Shown here piece by piece: positions 22,897 to 35,378 of a stretch of DNA of 64,000 bases. Made by a program: the position numbers and the translations under genes. The DNA comes from Hansfordia pulvinata (lineage: Eukaryota > Ascomycota > Sordariomycetes > Xylariales). The DNA lies in assembly GCA_006538405.1 (NCBI GenBank), contig BJKQ01000001.1, positions 3,720,001 through 3,784,000 on the forward strand, in the 5' to 3' direction. The notes beneath the pieces are model-generated. The model did not search any database and was not told where the DNA came from. It saw only the letters and a program-made list of their open reading frames with translations. Positions within the stretch are counted from its first letter, which is position 1. Each line of letters starts with the position of its first letter.

Positions 22897-23067
22897 ATGC
22901 GCCCCTCGACTTTCATCGCCGCCCTGGCCAGCCTCCTGTCCTCGACGTCCCTCGTCTCCGCCGCGCCGGCCGCGGCCTCCAAGCACTGCGTCGTCAAGTG
23001 CTCCAAGCTTCCCGAGGTGCACTTCCCCGAGGCCTGCATTGAGAGCTGCAAGAGGGGCTTGTTGTGA
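22897..23067 (+). CDS. Small secreted four-cysteine peptide (56 aa)
   Basis: The 56-residue protein starts with a clear signal peptide: MRPS, then a hydrophobic stretch to about residue 20, with a likely cleavage after SAAPA. The mature part is about 30 residues with four Cys at 31, 35, 47 and 51, i.e. C-x3-C-x11-C-x3-C. That spacing is the one used by helical-hairpin peptides (alpha-hairpinins), where two disulfides pin antiparallel helices. The resemblance is in spacing only. The start context (CACCATGC), a TATA box 177 nt upstream and a C/A-rich leader all support a real transcript. No homologue is recognised. Possible roles are a secreted effector-like or antimicrobial peptide, but function is not shown. 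The downstream sequence does not extend the frame unless an intron removes the TGA at 23065. Confidence 0.65.
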   Translation: MRPSTFIAALASLLSSTSLVSAAPAAASKHCVVKCSKLPEVHFPEACIESCKRGLL

Positions 23068-25320
23068 CGGGCGCGCGCGCGCGCGCCGATGGGTACACGC
23101 CTAGAACCGGACTTGGCGGCGTTTCCTCTGTTTTCCTCAAACAAGTATCAGGTATGAAAGCGCCTCTCTTCCTCCCCCGTCTCTACCCTCGCCCACTCCG
23201 CATACTAGGCAGACCCGTTTTGGCTAACGACTGTCTGTCACTCAGATTCTTGCGCTGTGTAGAAGGATCGGCCTCAACCAACGGCGCTGACAGTGTGAAC
23301 GGCAAGGGGGCGGGGGGCACGCCCTGTTCGAGCCTTCTGCGTGAGGGCTCACAAAGGCCCTGGCCCAGCCGTTGCTGACGCGCGCAAAGCTGCTGTTTTC
23401 CACACGGTGAGACGGGACATCTTCATCGCCTGATGTATTGAGGGATGGAGAGGGGGATAGGGTGCCTCAGGGGTAAAGGAGAGTGGAATACCCTAGCCTT
23501 GAAGAACATTCGAGGAATTTGTTCCCTTTCCTGATGGTTCGGAATTAATAATAACAATAATCACGATGAGCCGCAAATGGACCCCTCGCCCTTGACCTCG
23601 AAGCCCGACGCCATGGAGCCGTGCCCCAAAGCAGGCATTTCAAGCCGGCACAGGCCCGACACCGAGTACGGGAGTCGTAGCTAGAGCCCGTGTCAATGGC
23701 GGCTGTTTTCCCACGGAGGGGCAATGGAGGGGGAAATTTGCCCTACAGGCTTTTACGAGTATTACTCGTGGGCTCTTGCGAGAGGTACGAGTGCTTCCAT
23801 ATCGCACGTGATCAGGGCCATATGCACCGCTCGCGCGCGCGCGCGCAAGAGGGAGGCGGGTTGCGTTGCGAAGTGGATAGGTAGGCAGACAAGTAGGCGG
23901 CCCGAGGAAGAACAACAAGAAGACGAAGAACTACAAAGACGAGCCGAGGGCGCGTCGTAGGATGATAGCAAAAGATCCGTCGGCCGCTGCTTACTTGCAA
24001 CACTCTCCCGTCTTACGAGTAGGTAAAGGAGGTCGCCGCGCTCTTGAGCAGTCCAGGAGGCGGCCGCAGCGATACCAGTGGATCTATCCAGGTATATCTA
24101 TACACGGGGCCGACACGTCCACGGCCAACGGCCAACCCCCTCGCGCCAGAGCTTTGCTGGCGGATTACTTGCATCTTTCCACCACAGCGCAGCACGGCAG
24201 AGCATGAGCATCCGGGCGTCCAGCACGAGTGCTCGTATGCGACGGGGGCATCCGCAAAGTCTCTCACCTCACGGGGACTTGCTTGCCGACAAGTGGACTC
24301 GCGCGTGGCCAAGACCCCCACCACCACCAACATGGAGCTCTAACATGCACCGCGCGGAGCAGGGAAACCAACCTCCGGCGACGCGGGCGGCCCGGACAGC
24401 CCGCGAAGGCGCCGGGGCCTGGCACGTACGAGTACACGTGTACCCCCTTCTCGGGCAATGCCGCCCCTTCGCGACATTTTTTGTACGCAACGACAACCCA
24501 CTTCGTCTCCTTCTCTTTTCTTTGCTGTCCGCCTCTACTCGTGTATCTCTTCCGGGTCAGAAACAGAGACATAGGGAGGGAGGGGGGAAGGGAGGAAAAG
24601 GGCTTCTTCCACGCATGCCGGCGCTTAGCAACAAGCCTTTGCCAGGGTTGGAAGCGAGGGGGTCACACTTTACGGGGTGGCTTGCCAGGCGCGCCTCCGA
24701 TCCCCTCCCACTCGAGCTTTGGGAGAGCCCACCTCTTCCATCTGTACTCGTGTGTGCCTGTGTGGGGTGGCAGATAGACCACAGGCCCGGGTGAGGTATC
24801 CGGCCATGGCGCCGCGCCGTTGTCGCACATACCACTGCACAGTGGCAAAGCACTCGTACGAGTAAGCCCAGGTGCCCAGGCAGGTGAGAAAAAGCAAGTT
24901 CTAGAAAGAAAAAAAAATAACAGAAGAAAGAACCCGAAACAGCCAAAGACGGCGTCGCCTCGGGTGTCTCGACGGCGCCCGCCGCTGCGCGCAAGCGGCG
25001 TCGACACAGACCGCTCTTGCTCATGTGTACGATACACCCGCATGCGCGCGGGCGGGGGTATAGTGTATGCATACCTCTCCTTCTTTTCTCCTTCATCTCT
25101 GTGCTCTGTTTCTCCCTGCTCCCCTCCCGTCCAGCTCGGGCGTGGCGGATTACGGCGACGGCCGTCGGGGGGTGGAGGAAGACGGACAGGCTGGCACGGA
25201 AGGATGCGACGGCAGGCAGGCAGACAGACGGGCAGACAGAGCGCGCTCCAGCCCCGCCGGCCGCCCGCTTTCGCCCCCGCGGCGCCGAGCGCAGCGAAAC
25301 GAGCTATTTTTATCGGGCGC

Positions 25321-25348
25321 AGGGCAGGGCAGGGCAGGGCAGGGCAGG
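25321..25348. repeat. (AGGGC)5 tandem repeat
   Basis: Five perfect 5-bp units. The G-triplets could form a G-quadruplex on the plus strand. Confidence 0.95.
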
Positions 25349-25639
25349 AAACATTACGCCCCTCCCCCGAGCCCCGACTGTCGGAGGGGAGGTTGAAATG
25401 ATGGCATCAGCAGCCAGCCAGCCGAGCCGAGCCAGCGAAGGGAACCAAAGCACTAGCCGAAAAAAGATGAAAAAAAAGAAATAGGCTGCCGGGTGATTCC
25501 AAGCTCTTGCCCTCTTCCCTCTCCTCAAAAGGGCCAGCTTCAAAGCGGAGGGTGCGGATCTCCTCGTGCGCGTTTTCTGGAGGGGAGGGAAGGACCATGC
25601 AATTCTCCCGAGCCGGCCGCGCGCGCGGTTGTCGTCGAA

Positions 25640-25657
25640 GGGGGGGGGGGGGGGGGG
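25640..25657. repeat. G18 homopolymer
   Basis: Uninterrupted run of 18 G. Confidence 0.95.
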
Positions 25658-27395
25658 ACCGGGGCTTGGGGCTGTGGGTGGCGTGACCGCCTTGGAACGA
25701 GATCTCGGGCGCGCGCGCGCCACCCACCCCTTCCGATGTGAATCGGGCTGATCGCCATGAAAGCCTGGGTGGGCCGGCGTGAGCCGCCCGGCCGAGGCAG
25801 GACAGGCAGGCGACCGCCCGAGTTGCACGCAGCCGGATGTGCGTGTCTGTGTGGTGGCGGTGATGCGAATGCTGGTGATGACGGACGACAGTTGGTTTGC
25901 GCGCCCGCGCTCTCATCAGTGCCGAACAGGAGCGCCATCCCGTTGCTCGTTGTTGGTGTTGGACCTGCTCCGTATCTCTCGCACTGTGGGAGGCATCTCT
26001 TATGTAGTGCGCGGGTCCGTCCGTACCTCCCGTACCTCCGTGGTGCGCACCTAACTCTCTTGGCCGTCTTTGACAATTTTCAGTGAGGTCATACCGTATC
26101 TCTGATATACGCACTGTAAGACACGCCGTCCTCGGGGCACTTCCATCCCGTACTCCGTACCGCCTTCCCGGCCGGGACGAAATCTCCCAAGTCGACATTT
26201 CTTTGCCAGGCCCGCCGTGTGGGGACACGCGGCCGTGGGAGAAAGCCGCTGGCTCCCCCCTCCCGGAGAATCTGCTCCATTCTCATTCTCTCCGCGCACC
26301 TTGCGGCCGGGCATCCCTAGGTATCTTCGCTCTCATCGCTGCCCACGACAAGCCAGCATGCATCGTGGCCTCTCCGGGCGAGCAGATGCAGCACGCACTG
26401 TGATAACCCACGACGAGCCCTTATAAAGGCTTGCAGCGTTGCGTGCCGTCCGACCTGCAGGTCCCTGGTGTACGCAGGCCATTTTGACGGCCCCCCCGTG
26501 ATCGATGGCTCTGCCGCCGCCAGCCCAGTCAGTCGACAGCCGCGCGTCTGTCTGTCCTTGCCTACCCTCCCGCCGCGGGGGGGAACGCGCAGTGATTGCG
26601 GAGTATATACCTGGCATCTGAGGCACCGCCCGGGCCGTGAGCGACTGCTGACGCTGGCGCTGCAGCGGAAACCGTGAGACAGAGCAACAGAGGGCCTGTA
26701 GGAACCGTCAGGGCGCAACGCCGAAGCGGCCGAGGCTGCAGGGGTTGGCGGGAGGAACCCTCCCTTGGCGCCGCCGGGCGGCGTGCCACCACCACGTCCC
26801 CCTCCCTTGTCCGAGGCGTCAGCCGGGCAGGCGACGGCCGGCAGTGCTGATTACCTCACAGGGACCAGCACGCACCGGCGCAAAAGCAGCCGCTTTTGAG
26901 CGTGCCCGGGGCGCAGCATGTGCTCCCGTTGATGGGCAGCACCCATGCGTTGTCGAGTTCGGGACTGTGCTGGCTGGCGATGGGGGGTGTTGTCTCGGGC
27001 ACCAGTATGGATGCGACGGGCGACGGACAGGAACTCGTCGACGAGAGAGGTGCGCCTGCGTGCTCCGGAACCCCGTTGCAGTTGCTGGGCTCCCGGGCTG
27101 CCGGCTTACGAGTACTGGGCATTGCCGTCCGAAAGAGCCTGCCAGCCCCCGCGCCCTCCTCCGCGCACAGTACGAGTACGGGGTAGAGCACGGAAGAGCC
27201 TCCACGTTCGGTCAGGAAGCCTGTCACCGTCGTCGCGCACACAAGTAGCGCGTGGGACGAGGCCTTTCTTTCGATCCTTTTTTTTTCTCTCCTCCTTTTC
27301 TTCTTCTTCTTTCTTTATCCGATGTGTCGTGGCTGGCATGCAGGACAGGTGGCGCGGTCAACCGAGGTGAGGGAAGGGCCGCCGCCGATACCAAG

Positions 27396-27422
27396 AGAGG
27401 AGAGGAGAGGAGAGGAGAGGAG
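27396..27422. repeat. (AGAGG)n tandem repeat
   Basis: About five 5-bp units in an overall purine-rich stretch. Confidence 0.9.
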
Positions 27423-28498
27423 GGCCGAGCAACAACGCCCCGATCGGGTGGAAGCAAGCACCAGCCGCACGCATGGCCGCCCGACTGGACAGCCGGCCGA
27501 GCTCCATTGCGATGGATGGAAGATTGTGCTCCTCGGAAGCCCTGAAACCCGACGGACTGGCCGAGAGCCCACCGTGCGACAGGGCTTCCCTCTTCTCGGA
27601 GCCCGCCTCCCACGCCAGCGCCCACTTTAGCGCGGACGGCCCAAAGTGCGCGACCCCCGGGACCGGGCAAGTACCGTAGACGCAGGCAAGGCTCACCGTT
27701 AGGCACGGAGTACCCGTGCTCGTACTCGTACACGCCTCCGACGTAGAAGTACCGCAGAACTCGTGCCCCGTGCTGGTTGTTCCTGACAGGTGGTCCGTTC
27801 TAATTTTGCTGCCGGCTCCCGCCACCACCCCCGACGCCGCCGCCGCCGCCGCCGCCATCGTCGGGTGGTCTTCCATTTCTCGTAATTCCCTCGTAGACCT
27901 GCCCACTTGTCAACACAGGACCGCGCGCATACCTGCCACGGAGCACAATGTCTGCACGGCGCCACGCTCATCTGATCTGGCTTCGAAAAGAGGGAGAATT
28001 ACTATGCTGATGGCGCAAGACGACGCGCCGATGACCGGCGCAAGAGCCGCAGGGGGGGGGGCGCGGCACGGTTAGCAGCCGACGTCCGCGAAACGGCCGG
28101 GTGCGAGGATGATGAAGGGGAGACCGGCGGGTGCGACGCGAGCCACAAGAACGCCTGAAAGACGGAACCCGACGCGACTGACCTGGATGGAGATCACGTA
28201 CGAGTGGGAGTACCTGTAACTCGACGACGAGTGCTGCCCGAGGTTGTGTCTCCGCCGTGGGCAGCGGTCGGGTTTGCGTGCGTCCCAAGACGGGAGTGTG
28301 GTAATCAAACAGGCAGCCCGCTCGACCAGGCCGTGTGCTGTGGGGTGGGGCCGTGGATACGAGTACATACTGGACGTCTGGTGGGCTCGCTGCTGCATTT
28401 CCGTCGTGCTCCGGCGGGCGGCCGCCCCGAGAGACGAGCATCGCCTCGAAATTGCACCTCGCTCTCTCCCCCGTTCCCTCAGCCCGTTCCTGCTGCCG

Positions 28499-28515
28499 CC
28501 CCCCCCCCCCCCCCC
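28499..28515. repeat. C17 homopolymer
   Basis: Uninterrupted run of 17 C followed by TCAGG, the same right flank as the C12 run ending at 12763. Confidence 0.93.
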
Positions 28516-31126
28516 TCAGGCCGCCCGCCCGCCAAGTTGGGCCCCGTCGCCGGGCGCTCAGTTGCCCTGGGGTCCTCGGGGTCCTCTTCATAGCTTCATC
28601 TTCTTTCGCCAGCCGTGCCCGGGCTTGCCTCGCGAATGGCGACGCGAGTCCAAGTGCATATACAACATGGTACTCGCACGGGGATTTATACTCGTACGCA
28701 CCACAAGATCGGAGGCGGCCATGTTGCCCTGGCGTGCCTGCGCCGACCGACGGGCGCTGACATTGGATGGGACCGGGTTCCACGCGGGTCGGTCTGCCCT
28801 ACGCGCGCGGGCGGGAGAGGCTGCTCTACTCGTACGAGCCCTTGTACGAGCCCTCCGTCATCTGCGCGCTGCACGGCGTGACGCCGGTCTGGTCCGGTTC
28901 GCATTGGTTCGGGTTGGTTTGATTGCGCGACGCCGCGCCGGTCCTCACCGGATGGCACGCACGCCAGGTACGAGTAGCTGGAGCTTTTGTGTTTTGATGG
29001 TGCTGTGCGACGTGACGCTCCGAGGGCTATCCTTATTAATGACCCTCGCGGGCGATCGCCAGCCCGTACCGGCCTACGCAGGAGGAAGACACGGGAAGAG
29101 GATCTGAGGCCAGGGCAGGCCAGGGCAATGGCCGGAGGCAGGCTGCGGATAAAATCTGCCTGGCCAGTCGCAGGCCGCCGCCGGAAGCCGACCAGTCAGA
29201 GGGGCCGGGGCCCTGCGTGGTGTTCAAGGGGTCGGTCGGAAGCGAGCGCGCAGGCGTCCGTTGGGAGCAGAAAGGATGTGACTGGGCTGGCGAGCCGACC
29301 AGGCCCGGGCGCGTCAGGGTGGTGGTGCCGGGCGAGTCGGGCGTTGCTGCGCCCACGTGAGCAAACATACGAGACGACGAGTCACCGGCCGGCCGTGTCA
29401 GGGTGGTCGGTCGCCCCCTTGATGCGTGGATGCGACGGAGCTGGCTTGATCGGTGATGCGTCCTGACCGCCCCCCGGTAAGATTCAGAGGTTGCTGCCGG
29501 GGCTCTGCGTGCGCGCGCGCGCGTCGGCTTCTGTGGCACGGGCCCTAGGCCCCGTGGCCCCGTCGACTCGCCGGAAAGGCGTGTCTCCCCTCCTCTCCAG
29601 AGGCCCCCCGGGTCGAGTGCCCGCGGCCCGCGTGCCCGCCCGCGATCCATCCTTCCATCCATCCACCCACGATCCAGCTGGCAAGACTGGGGTGGGGTTG
29701 ATGCGATGCTGGGGGCCGGCTGCCCGCGCCGCGTTTGGCGCTCGCTGCGATGGCCCTGGAGGAATGGCCGCCGTGGCCGCAGTGGCGGGGCAGACGGAGC
29801 AGGTTCGGGGATTCGCCACCCGGCAGCCTACGACGAGGGAGTGGGAGAGGGCGTACGAGTACATCTACCGTATACCTTAGGTACGAGCCCCGGGGAGGGA
29901 TGGGTTGGTGTTGCATACAGGGCAGGATCAAGCCAAGCATTCAATTGAGATGGGGGTACACATGGATGTCCCCGAGGGTACCTATCGGATGGAACATTCA
30001 GGCACTGGATGTGCTCGGCGCCGGGAATGTGGGCGACGTCCAGCCGTCAGGGCTGGGGGCCGGGCTGGATCGGGGGCCTGGGCGTGCTGAACAGGGAGGG
30101 AAATCACCAACTCCCGTCCTTGCCGCAGGAAATCGGCAGGCAGGCAGGCAGACCGGCAGGCGTCCGCAGAGGCAGGCGCAAAGGCAGCCCGCAGGCAGGT
30201 AGAGGCAGTGGCAGAGGCAAGAGGCAAGAGGCAGAGGCAGCGGGTGGAACGGAAGGGAGGACCGGAAGAGCTGGGGACACGGACGCAGCCGGGGTGGCGG
30301 CACGCACGTGGTGGTGTCGAGTGTCCACGTCTGCCTCTGGTACTGGTGTCGTGTCCGATGAGTGCCCGGTGAGAGTGTCACTCCCGGCAGCTAGCCAGTA
30401 CAAGAGGTACCTCCGCTGCGCAGAGCTGGATGTACCTAGAGCTGGTGGAGGATGGAATGGATGGGACTCATGCCGGAAGGGCCGTGGGCCGGGCTCTCGC
30501 CTCCTCGAAGCCCAGCTGGAGCGCGCCGCGCCCGCGCCCGCGCCCACCTCCACTGCCGTGGGCACCGCCGCGCTCCCACCGCTCCAGGGCTGCCAGGCAG
30601 GCGCTAGAGGTGCGCTCCCCTCGCTGCTGCCACTGGCCCTGCCCGACGCCAGCCCTCGCTCGCAGCCCGAGCTCCGTGCCCGTCAGCGCCCGGCAGCCTG
30701 GGGCACCCACCCCCCGTGTCCTCTGGCCCCGTGTCTTCGCTGCCCCCCCCCGCGCGTTCTCTCGCGCTGTGGCCATGATGTACCCCGGGCCTCGTACGGA
30801 GTACTCCAGGTACCGCCGCCCGCCGCACCCAGCGCGAGACCACCTCAGAGAGGCGCGGGCCTCCGCTCGCAGGCGTGGTGCGCCCACCCCCCTTCGCCTC
30901 CTCCACCCCCGACCGAGACTCACTCACACAACCAGAAAAAATCCAGCCCACCGCCCCCGACCACCACCGTCGCCCCGTCGTCCCCCGTCCTGCCTCCCGT
31001 CCTCCCTCTCCGTCCTCTTTCTCCCTCCCACCTCTCCCATCGTCTGCCGGACTGCCACCCGGAGCCTCCTCATCCCCCTCCGCTCGCCCTCGCCCATCTG
31101 CCCGTCCTATTTGTTTCCCCTTCGCC

Positions 31127-34100
31127 ATGGCTTCTGTCGTCCGCGGCACCTCCCTCAGGGCCGGCGGCGCCTGCGTGCGCTGCCGGAAGGGCAAGACCAA
31201 GTGCGTCTACGAGAACGGCCGCGCGCCGTGCAAGAACTGCGCAAAGGGCATGCACGAGTGCTATCTGCCCTCGGAGAGCATGGCCCATCACCACGGCCAG
31301 TCGCCCGCTCGCGTGCCTCGTCCGCGTGAGAGCGCGCCCGGCGAAAGGAGCCTGTCGGCTAACAGCGAGCGCCAACCTGCTGCCACCAGCGCCGCGATTC
31401 CGCGCACCGCCGCCATTGCTGACAAGTAAGTCCCATGCTCTCAACTCTCTACACTCTCTCTACTCTCGCGACTCCTCGCGACTTCTCGCGACTTGACCCT
31501 CTCGCAAGAACCCCGTTGCCTTTTTTTTTCTTCTGCATCGCATCTCCTCCGCTCGCGCATGCGCAATCGGGCGTTCCCGGCCGTCACGTCCGTGTCCTTG
31601 CGCGCGCGCACACGCGCCCAATCAACCTGTCGCGCCGCTTCCATCACCCTTTCCATCGTCGCGTTCGCGCGCACGGCGCGAGCTGGAGCGTGAGAGCCCG
31701 GGGGCTTGCGCCTGGTCCGGCTCGGTCGCGCGCGCTGCGTCGGCGACCGCCGCGCAGGCGTGGTTTGCGTGCCGCGGTATGCGACAGGACAGGCTGGCAC
31801 GCCCACCCACTCCTCGTGGACTCGGCGGACGGACTGGCGGTGCTGGGGGTCTGGGGGGGGGAGGCGAGGGCCGCGGGTCGCCCGGCGTCTGGGCGGCCAC
31901 GCACGCGTCGGTCGTGCTGGGTCTGGCGTCCCACCGTGGTCGCCCCCAGTTTTGCCTGCGCCGGAGATTGGTCGCCCTCGCCGTCGGGGACCCGGTTTCA
32001 CTCGCGCCAACCCGCCCGCCAGCCCGCCCCCCCAGAACCTCCTGTCTGCGTTGATCTCCCTGTCCGTCTGTCCGTCGGTCCGTCTCTGGGGAAGGGTGGC
32101 TTGAGAGGTCTGCTTGCTGCTTGCTGCTGCTACTATTGAAGCTGCTTCTGCTTTGCCTGCCTGGGCCTGCCTTCCAAGCCGCCCATCCCGCTCCGGATCC
32201 CGCATCCATTCCACCTTGGCCCCGGCACGCACCCCTGCTCTGCTCTGCTATTACTCTGCCTTACCTTACCTACTACTCTCTGTCCTCCCCAGCTTTGGCG
32301 CCCGCCAATGGCATCCATCTCTACAGCCCCACCTGCACCGCGCGCTACGGCCCACCGCCGCCCGACCCGGCCTTGCTAACCTTCGCCACAGACTCACCCC
32401 CGAGCTCATCACCGAGTGCGAGCGAGTCATCAACACCACGCTGCCCTGCTGCGTCGCCTTCCACAAGCCCTCGTTCCTGCAGAAGCTCAAGAACGGCACC
32501 CTCGAGCCCAGCATTGTCAACGGCCTGCTCACCTGTGCTGCCAGGTACGGTTAACCTCTCCCTCACTTTCTTTCCACCCCTCGTCCGGCCGCCTCCGGTG
32601 ATCCGCGCTGTTTGTCGCCCGAGTCTGGATCATGCTCACCGCTTATCCGAGACACTTGCTCTGGACCCTGTGTCCATCCGCCGCCACCCGAGAATCTCTG
32701 CTCTCCGGACCGCCGCTGACCATGCCAACAGAAGCTCCAATGTGTTGATCCGCCGCTATGGCGGGAATGGTGGTGCCGCCGCCGCCGCCGAGCACTTTGC
32801 CGTCAAGACCATTGGCTTGACCCTGCAAAACCTCGACAACCCTACTCTGGCCGACATCCAGACCATGTGCTTGTTGACGATTCACGAGTGGGGCAACCGG
32901 AATGCGATTCGCGCCTACGTCTACCTGGGCCAGGCCGCCCGCATGGCTCAGATGTTCCGCATCATGATGTCCCACCAGAGCCGGGCTGACGCCGACCTCT
33001 TTATCAAAGACGAGTCCTTCCGCCGCACTCTTTGGCTGATCTACATCCTCGACTGCTTCCTGACGAGCAGCCCTGGTCGTCACCCGGCTGTTTCCGCGCA
33101 CGACATCAAGGATGTTCCCCTGCCCTGCCCGGACATGTACTACAACTTTGGCACCCCTTCCTACGTGCGCACTCTGGATGGTTCCGCTCCGCCTACCCTT
33201 CCGGACCCGGCCACACCCCTGACCGAGGTCGGCGAGTTTGGTCACATTGTCACGGCTACCAAGGCCTGGCGCAACGTCATTGAGATGTTGACTACCGTGA
33301 CGAGCGATACCTTCTCCGAGGAGGCCTGTGCGATTCTCGAGGCTGGAATCGAGGAGGTGCGGAACGCGCTGCCGGCGCACTACATCGACAAGCCGGGGCA
33401 CGTCAACCTCCACATCACTATGGGTAGTGGCCACACGTATGCTCTCCTCCACTGTCTGCTGCACTGCGCCACCATCATGGTCAACCGGCGCAGGCTGCTT
33501 CACCTGGTCACGACCACCGACTTCAACGCCGAGACCTGGCGTACGACGTCCCCGGAGCACCTGCAGACTGTCGATAAGGTCTTCGCTGCCTCCCACAGCA
33601 TCGTGTCGCTGCTCCTGGCGCTGGAGGCCAACGCGGACAAGGACTCTGCTCTCAACTTCCCTCTGGTGATGCTGTTTTCGTGCTTCACCGCCTGCTCCAC
33701 AGTGGCTTGGTTCAGCCTCAAGGGCTTCACTCCTCCCGACGCCAACGAGACGGCTGAGACGTTTGTTAACGACGGCATGCGCTTCTTGGAGGATGGTGCC
33801 AACATCTGGATCCTGGCCGTGCCCTGGTACCGGCACCTTAGTGTGATGGCCAAGGTTCTCCGCAGCTGCGATGCGCCTACCAACGGTTCGGCAGCGGAGC
33901 CCGCCGCTGCATCAGTCAAGGACGATGTTGCCAGCCAGCCGGACGCCAACCACAGCGAAAGCATGGACTACGAGCGCCACCCCTCGGCGAACCCCGCCGA
34001 GCACGCCGACCGGGAGGAAGAGCCCCCCAAGAGATCGGGCTTCGTTACGATCAATGGCGGGTCTGGCGGCGCGTCGACCCCAGCTGCCAGCCCTCCCCCC

Positions 34101-34286
34101 GCAGGCGCGGTGGCCAAGTCCGACTCGCCCGTGGCCTCCTCGCCCGGCGCAGCTCCAGTGGCCGAGAACGTGGAGGCGGAAGCCATTCCTGGCGGCGACA
34201 TGACACCTGGAGAGCTCTGCATGGCTTTCGAGCGCCAGCTTCTTGAGCTCGATGACCTGGCTGCCTTCATGGGCGGTGGCGTATAG
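31127..34286 (+). CDS. Zn(II)2Cys6 transcription factor with fungal_trans domain
   Basis: 668 residues from exons 31127-31425, 32392-32544 and 32732-34286. The N-terminal binuclear zinc cluster is complete: Cys16, 19, 26, 35, 38 and 45 (C-x2-C-x6-C-x8-C-x2-C-x6-C) with the basic loop RKGKTK. The fungal-specific middle-homology region starts at about residue 100 (LTPELITECERVINTT) and includes FHKPSFLQKL, a Y.GQAARMAQ helix and the RRTLWLIYILDCFL segment typical of the family. The C-terminus is acidic and Pro/Ser-rich, a possible activation domain. Intron 1 (31426-32391) is 966 nt, long for this group, but both joins keep the frame and a CTAAC branch site lies near its end. Intron 2 is 187 nt. 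The regulon cannot be read from sequence. No biosynthetic cluster flanks the gene. Confidence 0.9.
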
Positions 34287-35378
34287 GCACGTCCCTCTAT
34301 TTTGTGATTTTCCTTCGGAGCCAACGGCGCCATAATCGGGCAGCGCAGTCAGGTTCCGGGTTGCGCGGCGGTTTCCGGTATGGCGGCCTGGTGGAAGGTC
34401 TCGTACGGCGTTTTGGCGTGATGAAGTCGGAGGATCTCGAGAAGGGCGGTTCTCGGTGCTCTTGACAAGGATGTGCGCGATGGCAATACCCCTCGAGGCT
34501 CTGAGAAAAACGGCCTCGGGTTCCATGAAAAAGGGCGTGTTTTCGTGGTGTTCAGTGCGGAATGTTTTGCTAGAAGGTCATGGTTATTACTACTAGTTAG
34601 ATGGTACGCGCAGAGACTGGGGTGGACCTGGGCCCGACACATGATTGACTGTCTCTGCTGTGAGCTGGGGGGATCGGACTACACGATCTATTAATACCAA
34701 GTTTGACGCCCTGTCGCGGCTGACTGGCGTTGCTTGCACTCAGAATAATGCGTTTTACCGTGCCAATGTAGTATGTGAACCCATGCAATGTCACGACACT
34801 TGAACTGACTGGAGTCTGCTCATCCAAGCAGGCCGCTCAAGCAACCCAAGCGCGGCACGCTTCCAATGTTGTCATTCAACTAATACAGGTACAGGTACTG
34901 ACAAATGACACAACTCTCGCGTTGAGGCGCGCAGATGGAAGGGGCGCACTCAACTCGACTGGCTGGGTGAAGGAAGTCGTGGTCGGCCAGTGACGTCACG
35001 TGCCAGTGACAGTGGCAGTGACCCGAGTACACACTCGTACATACAGCAGTCAACGCGTTTCGGGCAATTCTGCCACAAGGCAGCACCACCAATTGCGAGC
35101 AAGGTGACCTCTTCTCCATTTCCATTCTCCATCTGTCGCTATTGTTTTTCACCACCACTGTCCCCCAGTCGCAACATCGCGGTGGGTGAATATCCTACCT
35201 GCCTGGCACAGTCTTGCATTCCACCTACGCAGTCGGGGCTAGAGACTGAGCGCGTGTTCTCCAGGCTGGGCCGGATCCAAGACCTAACCCAGTCTCCGGG
35301 ACACTCGCCCAACGCTGCGACGAAAACCCACCCAGCTGTTCGAGTGGGCCGTCTCGACCATATATACATTTTGGAGGG
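34287..35378. other. Spacer between the regulator and the METTL16-like gene
   Basis: About 1.1 kb, tandem orientation. A TATATA word at 35361-35366 lies only about 15 nt before the next ATG and is too close to be its TATA box. No gene is seen. Confidence 0.5.

Larger units (their letters stand above)
23068..31126. other. Gene-poor region of about 8 kb upstream of the Zn2Cys6 regulator
   Basis: Long frames occur on both strands because the DNA is GC-rich, but none has a recognisable domain, consistent codon use or a splice structure I can defend. The region carries 13 of the 31 counted octamer copies (23754 to 29854), several homopolymers and short tandem repeats. A C-rich pyrimidine tract from about 30950 leads into the ATG at 31127 and is probably the leader of the regulator. 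A TATAAA word lies near 26423. Confidence 0.5.

Noticed and set aside
25407..26228. Open frame of 273 codons on the minus strand
   Set aside because: It crosses a G18 run and microsatellite-like sequence, with no recognisable motif or start context.
28244..29107. Open frame of 287 codons on the plus strand in the gene-poor block
   Set aside because: No domain, many Arg/Ala/Pro codons typical of chance frames in GC-rich DNA, and other frames are equally open.
30009..31126. Long plus-strand frames leading into the regulator
   Set aside because: They consist of Pro/Arg/Ser-rich low complexity from the pyrimidine-rich leader. The zinc cluster has its own ATG at 31127 in a different frame from the longest of them.
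32643..33836. Open frame of 397 codons on the minus strand
   Set aside because: Antisense to the Zn2Cys6 regulator, whose frame has clear family motifs. GC-rich codon bias leaves the opposite strand open.
35361..35366. TATATA word before the METTL16-like gene
   Set aside because: Only about 15 nt from the ATG, so it cannot be the TATA box of that transcript.
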